Of a stretch of DNA of 64,000 nt, positions 23,201-37,459 are shown piece after piece (positions within the stretch are counted from its first letter, which is position 1; each line of letters begins with the position of its first letter). The notes beneath the pieces are model-generated. The model saw only the letters and a program-made list of their open reading frames with translations. It made no database searches and had not been told where the DNA came from. The stretch spans positions 1-64,000 of the forward strand of contig JAFREE010000002.1 of the NCBI GenBank assembly GCA_019400425.1. Direction: 5' to 3'. The translations under genes were made by a program, and so were the position numbers. The stretch is from Hymenochaete sp. R1. Taxonomy: Eukaryota; Basidiomycota; Agaricomycetes; Hymenochaetales; Hymenochaetaceae.

Positions 23201-23741
23201 GTCCGAGAACCAACGAACGAGAATGTCAAGCCAGCCGCCGACGGTGCCCACACACACACCCGTTGCGACGATGATGGACCAAACGCGTGCACCTTCGACA
23301 AAGGGGGTGAACCACCCTCGTAGGCCACGGAGAGAGCGAATGTATTGCTGACGGGAGCGTTCACTGGCTTCTTCGCGGGGCCAGTCTACGAAAGGGTGCA
23401 CATTTAGAAGTTAGAATTGCAAATCTAAATGCGAGGCGATGGTCAAAATCCAACCAATTGTGCTTCCAGTCGGGTACTTTGTCGCGCCGAAAGATGTTTC
23501 TGAATTGTCAGGCGTAGTTAACAGTCCGTGTTCTTCGTGCAGTTCGTATTCTTGCGCGGATTCATGATGAACATTCTGGGGGTTGTGAGTACGGGCGGCA
23601 CCTGCCCATGGGTCTTCCCAAGATTCAAAGTCTTCGTCATTGTGATTCTCGTCCTCCCTTGCATTTTAAAGCCTCGTGAGCCAAAAGAGACCGTCTTTGA
23701 CGTTGTGTTGAGTTTTCGTACCTAGGATTATCATGGTGCAT
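20202..23741 (-). CDS. CLC-type voltage-gated chloride channel/exchanger with CBS domains
   Basis: The N-terminus starts MHHDNPR and joins to [19 protein letters not shown] and [21 protein letters not shown]. The membrane core includes [20 protein letters not shown], then [21 protein letters not shown], the motif [16 protein letters not shown], and [20 protein letters not shown]. The last part carries two CBS-type regions (about 20760-20830 and 20202-20540) ending [14 protein letters not shown] and [12 protein letters not shown]. The Glu in GKEGP, encoded at 22544-22546, is the gating glutamate of the family, so this is probably a chloride/proton exchanger of endomembranes like yeast Gef1. 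The selectivity motif reads T-G-I-P-E rather than S-G-I-P-E. Most exons are short and several core motifs are split by introns, so the exon chain is approximate. Confidence 0.88.
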
Positions 23742-23930
23742 GATGGAGGTCAAAGCGAAAGAGCCATGGAAGCCATAAATAGAGTGCTACTCGACGCGTA
23801 GCTACTTCGTACAACCATAGGTTTGCGATGGGAGTGATTATCATGAATGAGAACGTCTGAAGGATGCTAATGCAACGATATAAAATGGGTCATTAGACGA
23901 AAGAAAAGCTAAAGCTGCAGCTAAAATGAT

Positions 23931-24475
23931 CTAATGTGACTCGTTTCCGCCAGCTTTCTTCAGATTCCGGTGCGGCTCAGCCTTGACGAGAATGACCCGG
24001 TCGATTAGCGTTTGCACGACATCATCGACTTTGGTACTGAATGATTGTGAGATTTCGTCAAGTCTCTTATCCGTATCCTTGTCGATAGATGACTGAGATG
24101 TCTGTGTCGTGCCTTCTCTCTGAAAACCTCACATGAGCACGATACAATCGAGAGAGAGAGGTGAGTGAAACGCCACATACCGACTTGGTGAACTCAGCGA
24201 AGTCAACCTCCTTCAGCTTCTTGTACTCCTCAATCTCTTTAGTGGCTTCTTCTTGCGCATCCTTCACTCTCTTCTGGCGATCTGGGGCGCGGTATTTATT
24301 AGAGTGCGGCTGCGCCACGAGAATGTGATGAGCATACAGTTACGGGCCTCTTCGATGCGCTTCTGAGCATCCTTCTCTGCTTCAAGGAGGGTTTGGATAC
24401 CTTGGTTTGAAGATGCCTGCGCGTTGGGAAAATTTAGTAGAGTTCTACATTGGAGTCGGGCATCCGACATACCAT
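23931..24475 (-). CDS. VMA10: V-type proton ATPase subunit G
   Basis: About 120 residues in four exons. Exon 1 is only the start codon (24473-24475), directly followed by GTATGT. Exon 2 gives ASSNQGIQTLLEAEKDAQKR, then IEEARN|YRQKRVKDAQEEA, EYKKLKEVDFAEFTKS, and the last exon SQSSIDKDTDKRLDEISQSF. This is the subunit G sequence: an amphipathic peripheral-stator helix that pairs with subunit E in the V1 sector. The length fits the family (about 115-125). It is divergent from PTA1 with about 200 bases between the start codons. The stop follows GGNESH. Confidence 0.93.
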
Positions 24476-24673
24476 GATAGATGAGATGAAGTATGAGGAG
24501 ATGGATGGAGATGGAAGGCAAAGACAAAGAGGCGGCGGGTCTGGGGTCACGCGTGTCTTTGAGCGCCGTCTACATCGCCGAGCGCGCTGCTCGCTGCTCC
24601 TTGCTACCCGTCCACAACGCCAGATTGACAATTCATGCTCAAGAGGAGATAGTCACGAAACAACAGAGTAAAG
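24476..24673. promoter_or_regulatory. Short divergent promoter VMA10/PTA1
   Basis: Only 198 bases separate the start codons of the divergent VMA10 and symplekin genes, so both promoters and 5' leaders must fit here. A purine-rich stretch at about 24480-24540 lies next to VMA10. Minor open frames on both strands are shadows. Confidence 0.6.
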
Positions 24674-27600
24674 ATGGATCCATTACAGGCCCTCCAGGCC
24701 GCGTACTCAGTCCAACCAGACTCCAATGAACAGGCAGAGTTATTAGCCAGTCTCCGCGAAAATCTCGAAACACACCCGAACTATATCACCGTCCTCACCC
24801 CGACGCTCATCAGAGGTGTTGTGGGTGCTCACGATTCTCTACTCAAGCGATGGACACTTGATCTCCTGCATTTTGGCCTGGGAAGAGCGAATATTCCTCT
24901 TGAGAAGCGTACCGAACGTTAGTAGCCGTGTCTCCTTGCTCGAGCAATTCCTTACTCTTTGTTATTTAGTTGCAAGCCAGTCGTTGGATGTATTGGCAAA
25001 CGTACTACAGGACCCGAATCCAAACACGCTGAAAACCGCGATACAATGCTTCGCGACTGTCTATCCTCTCCTTTTTCGATACCTGTGAGTTTGGTGCCTT
25101 TAATTCCGACTGCGGTTCTTCGGAATGTTGAGTCTTGCACAGATGCACAAACCGGAATCTTCGTTCTGTGTGGGAAACCTTGTCCTCATGCAAGGCAAGA
25201 ATACTGGAGATTGTCTGGTCACCTTCCGCTACCGGCGGATTGAAGCTGGCAGCGTTGAAGTTCTTACAGCGCGTTATTCTTGTTCAGACGCGGGGCGTGT
25301 CAGACCCAAGGGTACGTGCTTCGCTCTCGCTTTGTTCATGCCCCATTGACTAGACACCTGTAATTTAGCTGCAAAAACCCAACGACCCAAATCTCGCACT
25401 ATGTCCAGCAGACCATCCATTCATTTCGTCATCTGTGTTGGAGTCTGAAGGACAAAAACTCATGGAAGGAGTGGTTACCATCTTCTACACCATGCCGTGC
25501 GTTCAACTTCATGTCATATGTGAATTTTTGTGACAGTAAATTACAGAAATCCGGACATGATGACTGCTGTAGTCAACAGCTGGGCACCTCTAGCTAAACA
25601 GCGACCCGCCCTCGCGAACATCGTTATTCAGGCCCTAGCAAGCTGGACTCCGGGTGCTATCTACCAATTTCCTGCCTTCGTTATCAGGAGTGTAGAAAAA
25701 GCTGTACGAATACTTTTAATCCACTTCTCCAGGTACGTGCTCTTCAATATTCCGCTGTGCTTTGCCTATACTAATTGAATGTCTCAGGAACTCGCAACTT
25801 CACTCCATGTACGGCCACATGCTCAACGATGCTCTTGCCCAGCAAGCAGTCCGGATGGAACAAGCGACTGCGAACGAGCGCAATCGCAAAGCTGCAGCTG
25901 CAGCCGAGGCGAACCGTAAACGTTCAATCACCCAATTGAGTGACGATGCGAGCGATGCTAAGCGACTAAAAGCGGGACATGACGCCGCTGCGAGCATGGC
26001 GAACATCTTGACGAACTTTGACTTTTCGTCACTGCCGAATGCATTGATTACGGACTTGATTATTGCGAACTTGCAGATGATCTCAGAGGTGGATCTAGCG
26101 AGAGCCATTGGGGTATATATGTCTACACACGTCACTAAAGCATTGTTCTGATGGATTAATTTAAGGCATATAGGGAAAAGAACGGAATCAGTGCTCCTGC
26201 ACCCCTAGTACCTACTGGAGGAGCGAGCTCGATTTCTGCAGAGATAGAAGATGTTAAAGCAGAACCTGTTGACCCACTGACGATGGACATGGGAGATGAA
26301 GAAGTAGATTATGAACCAGAAAAGATCAACGAGGAGGTGCGTTCATTCATCATCGCCGTCACCCTCCATCGTCGTTCTGTGTTTAGATTGACCTATTATA
26401 GATTACCCAACGCGAAGAGTCCCACGATGATGTTGAACCTATAGATGTCGACGAGGCTCTAAAGTCAGTCGATTTCAAGCTGCCCGCGCCTCGAGACCTA
26501 TCCGATGACGAGGCAAGAGAGGTTTCGCGAGCGACGATGTTGCGCATATGGGATACAAGCAGGGACTTTGTCCCTGCCTCTACTTCGAGCGAAATAGCAT
26601 CGGGTTCATTACAAGAAACGCGCTCGCAGGACTTATGGATGCTATTGCTCGTACGTTTGCTGACGCGGTCTCGTCCTGACACCCAAGAGGAAGAAAAGGA
26701 TGAAGAAGAGGCAGAAGGAGGAATGGAGGTGGATCAGATATCTAAGCACGATCGAGTCCGAGAGCTTCTATTCGATTATGTTTTGAATAATTTCCCAGCG
26801 AAGTAATTATCTTTCGTCAGAACAAAAAATACACTCTGCTGACCTATAGTTAGGGAGAGTTTGGCTTTGGTGTGGATGAACGAGGAGTGGTACAATGACC
26901 GGATAAGATGCGCAGAGGATCCTGACTGGGTATGTAGTTTATTCATTTCGGGATCGTCATGGAATATTGACAACTTCACATAGGAGTCTAACTATATGAT
27001 TTGGGTACAGAAGCTCGTAACAGCCTACGAACCCATGATAGACTCTAGAGATCGGACGTTTTCCCATTTCCTTCTTAATATCCCTTTAGTCCCTCAGGGG
27101 GTGTTGACGATGTTACGTGACCTGTGCTTAGAACCTGACAGGCGTCAAGTTGGATTTACCTCACTCAGAGACTTTGTTTCGCAGAAAGTGCCTCTCCGAA
27201 GGCAAGCGATGCGTATGCTCTTGGAGCTGACGACCCATTCCGGTATGAGTCACTCTTTTCAGACTTCTGCTCTGTTAAAACTTTGATTTCAGAGAAGGAA
27301 ACTCGACGTGCAGCGATCAACACCGTCAGGCGGTGGGTGCCAGACTCCCAACCCATGAGCGAAATGATCCGCATTTTCGCGCAAAAGCTTCTCCGACGGC
27401 TTCAAAAGAATCCCGAAAAGGCAGCTGAGAACGGGAATGTTAACAATAATGGCGAAAGCGGTACCCCAAGTCGTGAAGCGATGGAGGATGGCGAGATGCC
27501 GCAGGAGCCCGTCATTCAGACGGAGTATCTGCCCGAACAGGTAGCCGTTCCGGCGGACAAAGCGCTAGTACTGCAGCACGTAGAGCTTATATTCGCTCTC

Positions 27601-28912
27601 TGCGTCCGATGTCCTGATATGCTCGACGAGTAAATTTCTTGTCTTAACGGGATGAATATCTGTTGCTGACACTGTTCATCAGTATATTTGATGCTTATGG
27701 TTGCATGGACCCATCTGTGCAAGAAGCTGTCCAAGATCTCATTACCGCCCTCATTCGCTCTCTGGGTCCGGCGCACGCTAAACTTCAATCCGTCATGCGC
27801 AACTTCCCGCCTCAGTCAGAATCACTCGCACTTCGGGTGCTCAGAATCTTCACGGAGAACGAACGACCGGGTCCGACGTTAGTGTCGTTAGTAAAAGCAT
27901 TAATACAAGAGCGTGACTTAGATGCGCGATTCTTGATTCCTATTATTGCTGAAATGGACAAGGTGATCATGTCGAACAGATACACGATTCAAGCAGATGC
28001 TTACCTCTTCCTCTCCTTTCAGTCCGACATCATACGCAATCTACCACGTATCGTCTCTATGCTAAATGGGACACCAGGAAACAAGCAACTTGTGAAGAAC
28101 GTATTCGAATCCATTGTCACGACGCCTCCACAAACTTTTGGAAGCGTCACATCAAACTTGCCGCGTGTGAGGCAGAGCGAGTTACTGGCGCCTGCCGAGC
28201 TCATGGTGCTTCTGCATGAATCAGAAAAGGAAATCGGACTGAAGAGTACGATTGAAGGTTCGTTCTACTATTCTTTGTTGAGTCCAGTACCATATGCTGA
28301 TCATTAAAAAGCCATTGGTATCTGCTTCTCGATGACGGACGTGTTCCGGTCGGAGATTCTTGCAGTTGTGATGCAACAAATAGTCGACGAGCCGGTCCTT
28401 CCGGTCCTTTTTCTACGAACGGTAAACACAATTCCTTGCAGTATCACATTACATACACACTCAGCAAATTCTCACACTACCAGGTCATCCAAGCTGTCAC
28501 CACTTACAAATCCCTCGTCGGCTTCGTCTCAACCACCCTCCTCTCCCGCCTTATCACCAAAAAGATTTGGACGAACCCTCCCTTATGGGAAGGCTTTATT
28601 CGATGCGCCAAAACCATTGCACCTGCCAGCTTCGGTGCCCTCCTGCAGCTTCCGAAAGACCAACTCCGGGATCTCGTGGACAAGCAGCCAGGATTGAAAG
28701 CGGGAATGCGAGACTTTGTGCTGAAGAAGGCGGGTAATAAAGCACGGCAGGCAGGCTTTTTGGATTTGTTTGGAGACGATCAGAGCCAGGTGCAGCCGCT
28801 AGCTCAATTGCAAACACAAAGTCCGGCGCCGAGTCAAAGTCCGACGCCCCTGCCGCAGGTGGTAGAACGGGAAGCGGCACCGTCACCACCATCGCAAGTA
28901 CCAGCCCAGTGA
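24674..28912 (+). CDS. PTA1: Symplekin/Pta1, scaffold of the mRNA 3'-end processing complex
   Basis: Many exons from ATG 24674 (MDPLQALQAAYSVQPDSNEQ). The N-terminal HEAT-like region includes SLDVLANVLQDPNPNTLKTA and GLKLAALKFLQRVILVQTRG. The middle has NPDMMTAVVNSWAPLAKQRP and IYQFPAFVIRSVEKAVRILL, the symplekin/Pta1 N-terminal domain signature. An Ala/Lys-rich linker (about 25860-25990) and acidic stretches (DEEEAEGGMEVDQ-like, about 26690-26750) follow. The C-terminal symplekin domain is clear: ELLAPAELMVLLHESEKEIG, then SLVGFVSTTLLSRLITKKIW, TNPPLWEGFIRCAKTIAP and LQLPKDQLRDLVDKQPGLKA. The protein holds together cleavage and polyadenylation factor and links it to RNA polymerase II phosphatase Ssu72. 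It ends in a Pro/Gln/Ser tail. Confidence 0.93.
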
Positions 28913-29698
28913 GCCAATTTTATGGTGTCTGTAAAATTTGGTGGGGTCAAAACGTGCGGTACGAATGCTTCTGACGTGCATGGTCTCTCGGCTTTGTTGA
29001 ATCATCCAAGAGCACATCCGCACTGATATTTTTATTCTGATTGCAACAGATCATTCGTTTCGTTCGCTATATTAGTGCTTTGATTTTTTTTGAGTCTATC
29101 TAACATGTTGCGGGATTTGAAACGATCCGGGTTATGCTGCATGTATAGTTGTTTATTTCGTTGTAGCTTTTTCTTTTTCTGAGCGTGGTTGTGATTCCTT
29201 GGAAGAAATGTTTTAGGAGAAGGGTGTGATCAGAGCGCCAATCAATAACTACATCATCAGAGTCACTGCCGGAAGCATACAGCGGAGATGTAGTTGCTTC
29301 GTGCTTTACATACGCACTCTCCCTCTCCCGCCCAACGTGTATATAACCCTGAACTCACCTCTTTCGCTCACTTTGTCCGCTACCTCCATCTCGAGCAACA
29401 CTAAGGCTCGAAATAACAACCTAGGGTTGTTCGGAAATAGTGCATTGTCTTGTCTCACCGCGAACGCGCCGGTCTAAAGGCAACCCAACCCACTGGCACT
29501 GGCACCTGAATAGCGCAGTCTTGGCCATCTTACACCTATTCGTATCACGCCTCCGACGCAGCTACCTATACCTAGATTTCCAGTTGCCTAACTCTTCCTT
29601 GCGCTCACGCACTCACGCGCGCGCTCATACTCATACAAACCATTCCATTCCACCGCCGGTCTTAATCCGGTGAAACTCAAAAGTCTCATCGACCTGCT
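28913..29698. promoter_or_regulatory. Intergenic region upstream of the Slt2/Mpk1 MAP kinase
   Basis: About 790 bases hold the 3' end of PTA1 and the MAP kinase promoter. T-rich stretches occur at 29080-29100 and 29160-29180. A CT-rich part (about 29310-29400) and a CA-rich part (about 29600-29645) lie near the start codon and may be core promoter elements. No TATA box or gene was recognised. Confidence 0.45.
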
Positions 29699-33219
<3,521 letters not shown>

Positions 33220-33583
33220 TGAGGCGTTGTTTGGATTGCGATGTGCGATGTCGGTAGGTTGCTGAGTGCTATGCAGGCATATGTTCTGTTGAGCCGTGTT
33301 GGCTTGAAGTTGATTTGATCTTCCTTTTTTTGTCTTTGAAGCTCTTATTCGTGACTCCTCCATTTCACTTTCACGAGCTAGAAATCTAATCCGCGTTCTT
33401 TTATCCGTTCACTTTCCCTCCTGTCCGCCCGCGTGTGTGCGATACATAGAGCGATAGAAATACGAGTTCCCTCATACATGCGCAGATATCGAAATGTTAA
33501 TTTGATTTCCGAAGTCGAGATGTACAAAAAAAAGTGTGCCTATGATAAATAAAATTAAGGATAAAACATAGAGTATGGGTCAT
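33220..33583. other. Convergent 3' intergenic region between SLT2 and NBP35
   Basis: About 360 bases separate the convergent stop codons of the MAP kinase gene and NBP35. It is T-rich after 33310 and A-rich near 33520-33570, consistent with two opposed polyadenylation regions. The minus-strand frame here is an extension of a shadow over the kinase tail. Confidence 0.5.
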
Positions 33584-34712
33584 TCATCTCCAAGAATGCC
33601 TTTTATTCCTGTGAAAAACGTTAGAGGCGCTAGCGTAAGATGCTCAAGAGTTACTCACGATCAATAATGTCCAGATATGCAGTCGTAGCTGGGCTATCGG
33701 GGTATTCGTCCAGGAAACTAACTCCATAGTCCGCGCTCTTCCCAATCCTCGGATCCAACGGCACCGTTCCCAACAACTCCACGCCCATCTCCTCTGCCAG
33801 TTTCTTCGCCCCTCCGGTGCTCGGTTTGAAAATCTGACTCTCACCTTTACATTTCGGACAAACAAAACCACTCATGTTTTCTACAACGCCCAACACCCTC
33901 ACCCCTACCTTCCTACAGAAATCAATCTCGCGCCTCACATCCTGAATCGCCACCTCCTGCGGTGTCGTCAGCACCACCGCACCGTCGATCCCGCTCTCCT
34001 TCAGGTATGTAACGACCGAGAGGTGTTCGTCAGATGTCCCGGGAGGCGTGTCAACGAGGAGGTAGTCGAGCGTGCCCCAGTCAACATCTTTGAGAAATTG
34101 GGCGATGAGGCCGTTCTTCTTTGGTCCGCGCCACATAACAGCGGAGGAGGATGAAGGAAGGAGGAGGCCTACAGAGATGGCGGATAGGTTGTCAGAGACG
34201 TAAACGGGGGACCAGCCTGTGGAAGAGGCGTGGACTTGTTCGGAGGCGATACCGAGGATGGTGGGAATGGACGGGCCGCAGATATCGACGTCCATGATAC
34301 CGGTCTGGATAAAAAGGAATCGAAAATGGGAAGGATGAAGTTGTGAGGGAATCAATTAGTAGATTGGAGAGAATTGTGTGCATGTATGCATGCGAAACGA
34401 ACGCACTTGAGTATCCTCATCCGTCGCGAACGCCCAAGCCAACTGGGCACAAAACGTACTCTTTCCAACACCTCCCTTGCCACTAAGGACCAAAATCTTC
34501 CTCCTTATGCCCTTCATCCGCTCGCGAATGAGTGGAAGGGCTGGGTCAGGTCCCTTAGGCATGGAGGATGCACATATTTCCTGGTTGGCGCAGCCCGCGC
34601 AGGCGTCTGCTTTACCCGCTTGGTCTGAGTCTGTGCCTGGGCAATGCTCAGGCGCATTCGAGGGAACGAGGGAGGGGTCTGGGACTGCAATAGGGTGGGA
34701 GACGGCGAGCAT
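33584..34712 (-). CDS. NBP35: Cytosolic Fe-S cluster assembly P-loop NTPase Nbp35
   Basis: Three exons. The N-terminus carries the four-cysteine cluster motif C-x13-C-x2-C-x5-C (from PEHCPGTDS to NQEIC), which separates Nbp35 from Cfd1. Then comes the Walker A loop [20 protein letters not shown], joining by a phase-0 intron ([19 protein letters not shown]) to the core [39 protein letters not shown] and [18 protein letters not shown] with the bridging CPKC pair. The last small exon restores the end [14 protein letters not shown]. Nbp35 forms a complex with Cfd1 in the cytosol and assembles Fe-S clusters for nuclear and cytosolic proteins. It is divergent from the U2AF gene with 192 bases between. 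Confidence 0.95.
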
Positions 34713-34904
34713 GGGTGGTGGTGGGTCTAAGAGAAGAGAGCTGAGCTTAGCAAGACAAGAAAGACTCGGAATAATGAGATCTTATCTAATAAATTATAAT
34801 CGTTCAAAAAGAAAGCTTGTCGATCTGTCGATCAAAAGCTGCAACACCGACGCTTTGTTCAGCGACTTGAGGAAGGCGTTCGTGTTGGTCAACAGCAAAC
34901 AACC
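34713..34904. promoter_or_regulatory. Short divergent promoter NBP35/U2AF large subunit
   Basis: 192 bases separate the divergent start codons of NBP35 and the U2AF large subunit. An AT-rich block near 34775-34815 is a candidate for core promoter elements of one or both genes. No named motif is recognised. Confidence 0.55.
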
Positions 34905-37068
34905 ATGTCAGACTCGCACGGTGAGTAAATTTTCCTGTCCTCAGGACTTCACAGACCAGTATCTTGCAGCGAGTATCCCATACAACATAGTGCATGCTTA
35001 ACTCCAGACAACTTTTCACTCGGTCTCGTCTTTTTCACTTCTTTAGAAGCGACGATGAAGCTCATAGGATGTTCTACTTCCTTACCCCTTTCCATTTGTC
35101 CGTTCTCGCAATTCATCCAGCTAGCTAGCTTTTGCCATCCGTGTATCCAGGATGCTCGCTTTTTCTCCCAACAATCGATTTCACGCCTCGATTTGATGAC
35201 GCTTGCGCCTTGGGCGTCAACGGCCCTGCAAGGAGAACCTGACTAACGTGTTCATTTTAGATCGCTACAAGGACCGCGACGAAAGGCGTTCTTCTAGGTA
35301 CGATGACCGCGCTCGAGGTGATAGGGACAGAGACAGAGAGCGTCATCGGGACTCGGCAAAAGATACTGGAAGGCGTTTCAACCCAGATGACGAGTATCGC
35401 CGCAGGCGCCATGATGTTGAAGAGACGGCACGCCGTAGGACAGAAGAAGGGTACTACGATCGCGATCGCAGGGGTCGAGGTGAATTTGGCGGGCACCACT
35501 CCCGCCGGGATCGAGGTCGCGACCGCGAAGGTGATGAAGGAGGTCGAAAACGAGGAAAAGACAGGGAAAGCGCAGAGCGGCGGTCTCCCACTCCAGAAGG
35601 AGCTCTTCCTATGTCGCAGCGCAAGAGAAAGGCTTCGGGATGGGATATACACGCTCCTGGGTATGAGCAGTACTCTGCAATGCAGGCAAAACAAACAGGT
35701 TAGTTTATTCACGTTGTGATCTTTTTGTTTATCTCCAACGCATATCGCAGGGCTTTTCAATCTTCCCGGAGCGAATCGTACACAGGTGCCTCCTATTCTC
35801 AGTGTACCAGGCCTCCCACCGCCCATGCCTACTGGTACGTTCGGCATGGGTATGGGTTTGAACCCCAACTTGTCTCGCCAATCTCGTAGACTGTACATTG
35901 GAAGCATCACTCCGGAAGTGAACGAGATTAATTTGGCGGATTTTTTCAACGACAAAATGAAGGAAATGAATATTGGCACGGGCGGCGGAGGCAACCCGGT
36001 GCTCACCGTTCAGTGCAACTACGAAAAGAATTATGCGTTCATTGAGGTGCGTGATTACTCACAAGTGTGCAATAAGAAGGGCAAAGTTAAATCTATTTCA
36101 AGTTCCGTAGCGCCGAGGATGCAACTGCCGCGATGGCTTTTGATGGCATAGTTTTCTTGAGTGGTCCTCTGAAGATTCGAAGGCCTAAGGATTATGGTGG
36201 CTACGAGGCGGCGCCCCCGGTCGGAGTCCACGTACCAGGAGTCGTGTCTACAAACGTTCCAGACACGCCCAATAAGATATTTGTCGGTGGCTTGCCTACG
36301 TATCTTGACGAAAACCAAGTACAGGAATTATTGAAGAGTTTCGGCGAATTGAAAGCGTTTAATCTCGTTCGCGAGAACGGAACTGGGCCATCCAAAGTAA
36401 TTTCTTTTCTTTTTGTTTTCTCGCGCAGGACTCATCAACATCTATAGGGGTTTGCATTTTTGGAGTATCTCGATCCAGATGTCACCGATGTCGCTTGTCA
36501 AGGTTTGAACGGCATGGAACTGGGCGATCGCACCCTCGTCGTGCAACGTGCATCTGTCGGCGCAAAATTGGGTCAACCTGGCTTCCCTGGTATGCCACTC
36601 GAGATGATGTCAGAAATCCCACAGCCTATTTTACCGGCGGGAGATATGTCGCTGTCTCAGGCCCGCATCCTCCTCATGTTGAACATGGTCACTAATGACG
36701 ACCTAACTGATGATCAAGACTATATCGACATCTGCGAGGATATCAAAGAAGAATGTAGTAATTTTGGTATGGTAGAAGACTTGCGCGTTCCTCGGCCTGC
36801 GAAGAGGGACAAATCTCGTTGGGCGCCCGGGGATAATCAAGCACAGATCGACGCTCAGCGGCAGGATGAGGCTGCTGGTGTTGGAAGGGTGTATGTGAAG
36901 TTCGCGCACCCTGACGCGGCGGCGCTGGCAATGAAAAGTTTGGCGGGTCGTTCGTTCGCGGGGCGGTCGATTATTGCCACTTTGCTCAGTGAGGACAGTC
37001 AGACGACACCTCCGTTGAACCTTGTTTTTGCTCCCCAGCCTGCTGATGCTCCTCCTTTGCCGGAATGA
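34905..37068 (+). CDS. U2AF large subunit (U2AF65), splicing factor
   Basis: Exon 1 (34905-34920) encodes MSDSH plus one base. After an intron of 340 nt, exon 2 from 35261 gives DRYKDRDERRSSRYDD and an Arg/Asp/Glu-rich domain, then SQRKRKASGWDIHAPGYEQY, the U2AF35-binding Trp motif. Three RNA-recognition motifs follow: SRRLYIGSITPEVNEINLAD with KNYAFIEFRS-like RNP1, NKIFVGGLPTYLDENQVQEL with GFAFLEYLDPD, and the UHM-type third domain (LMLNMVTNDDLTDDQDYIDI, GVGRVYVKFAHPDAAALAMK). The protein binds the polypyrimidine tract and helps recruit U2 snRNP. The stop TGA is at 37066-37068. The long first intron contains two earlier AG sites that would lead to stops (see findings). Confidence 0.92.
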
Positions 37069-37459
37069 TTTAGCTATATCCTCTTTTCTGTATTTTACTT
37101 GATGTTAAAAGCTTTCGAATGTGTCTTATTTATAAAAATGCGTGCTCGTAACGAAGATCTCTTTTGGGGATGACGTTCCGAAGCAGACGCAGACGTGAGG
37201 ACGGCGTGATTAATTTTGGCCTTGATCCTGAATTGGTAAAGAACGTATCACGTGAGCATGACGCCCGTAATTTGATAACGTGGCTTTTCCTGCCAGTGAG
37301 ACCAAGCACATCGTTGCCTTTTGACTCCGTGTCCGAGAGACCAGTCTAAACACCTTCAGGCGCATCACTCGCGACTGAATAGAGGAGCTTATCTGGTGAC
37401 ACTCTTTGCAAGTAATGGTAGCCTAACGCGACAGTTCTGATACATTCTTTTTATTTAGT
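37069..37459. other. Intergenic region between U2AF and amidase genes
   Basis: About 390 bases: the 3' end of the U2AF transcript and the amidase promoter. A short plus-strand open frame (from about 37164, MTFRSRRRRE...) has no family features. I see no RNA gene. Confidence 0.45.

Noticed and set aside
35257..36006. Minus-strand frame of 249 codons opposite the U2AF gene
   Set aside because: It is antisense to the Arg/Asp-rich region and first RRM of U2AF, which are unmistakable.
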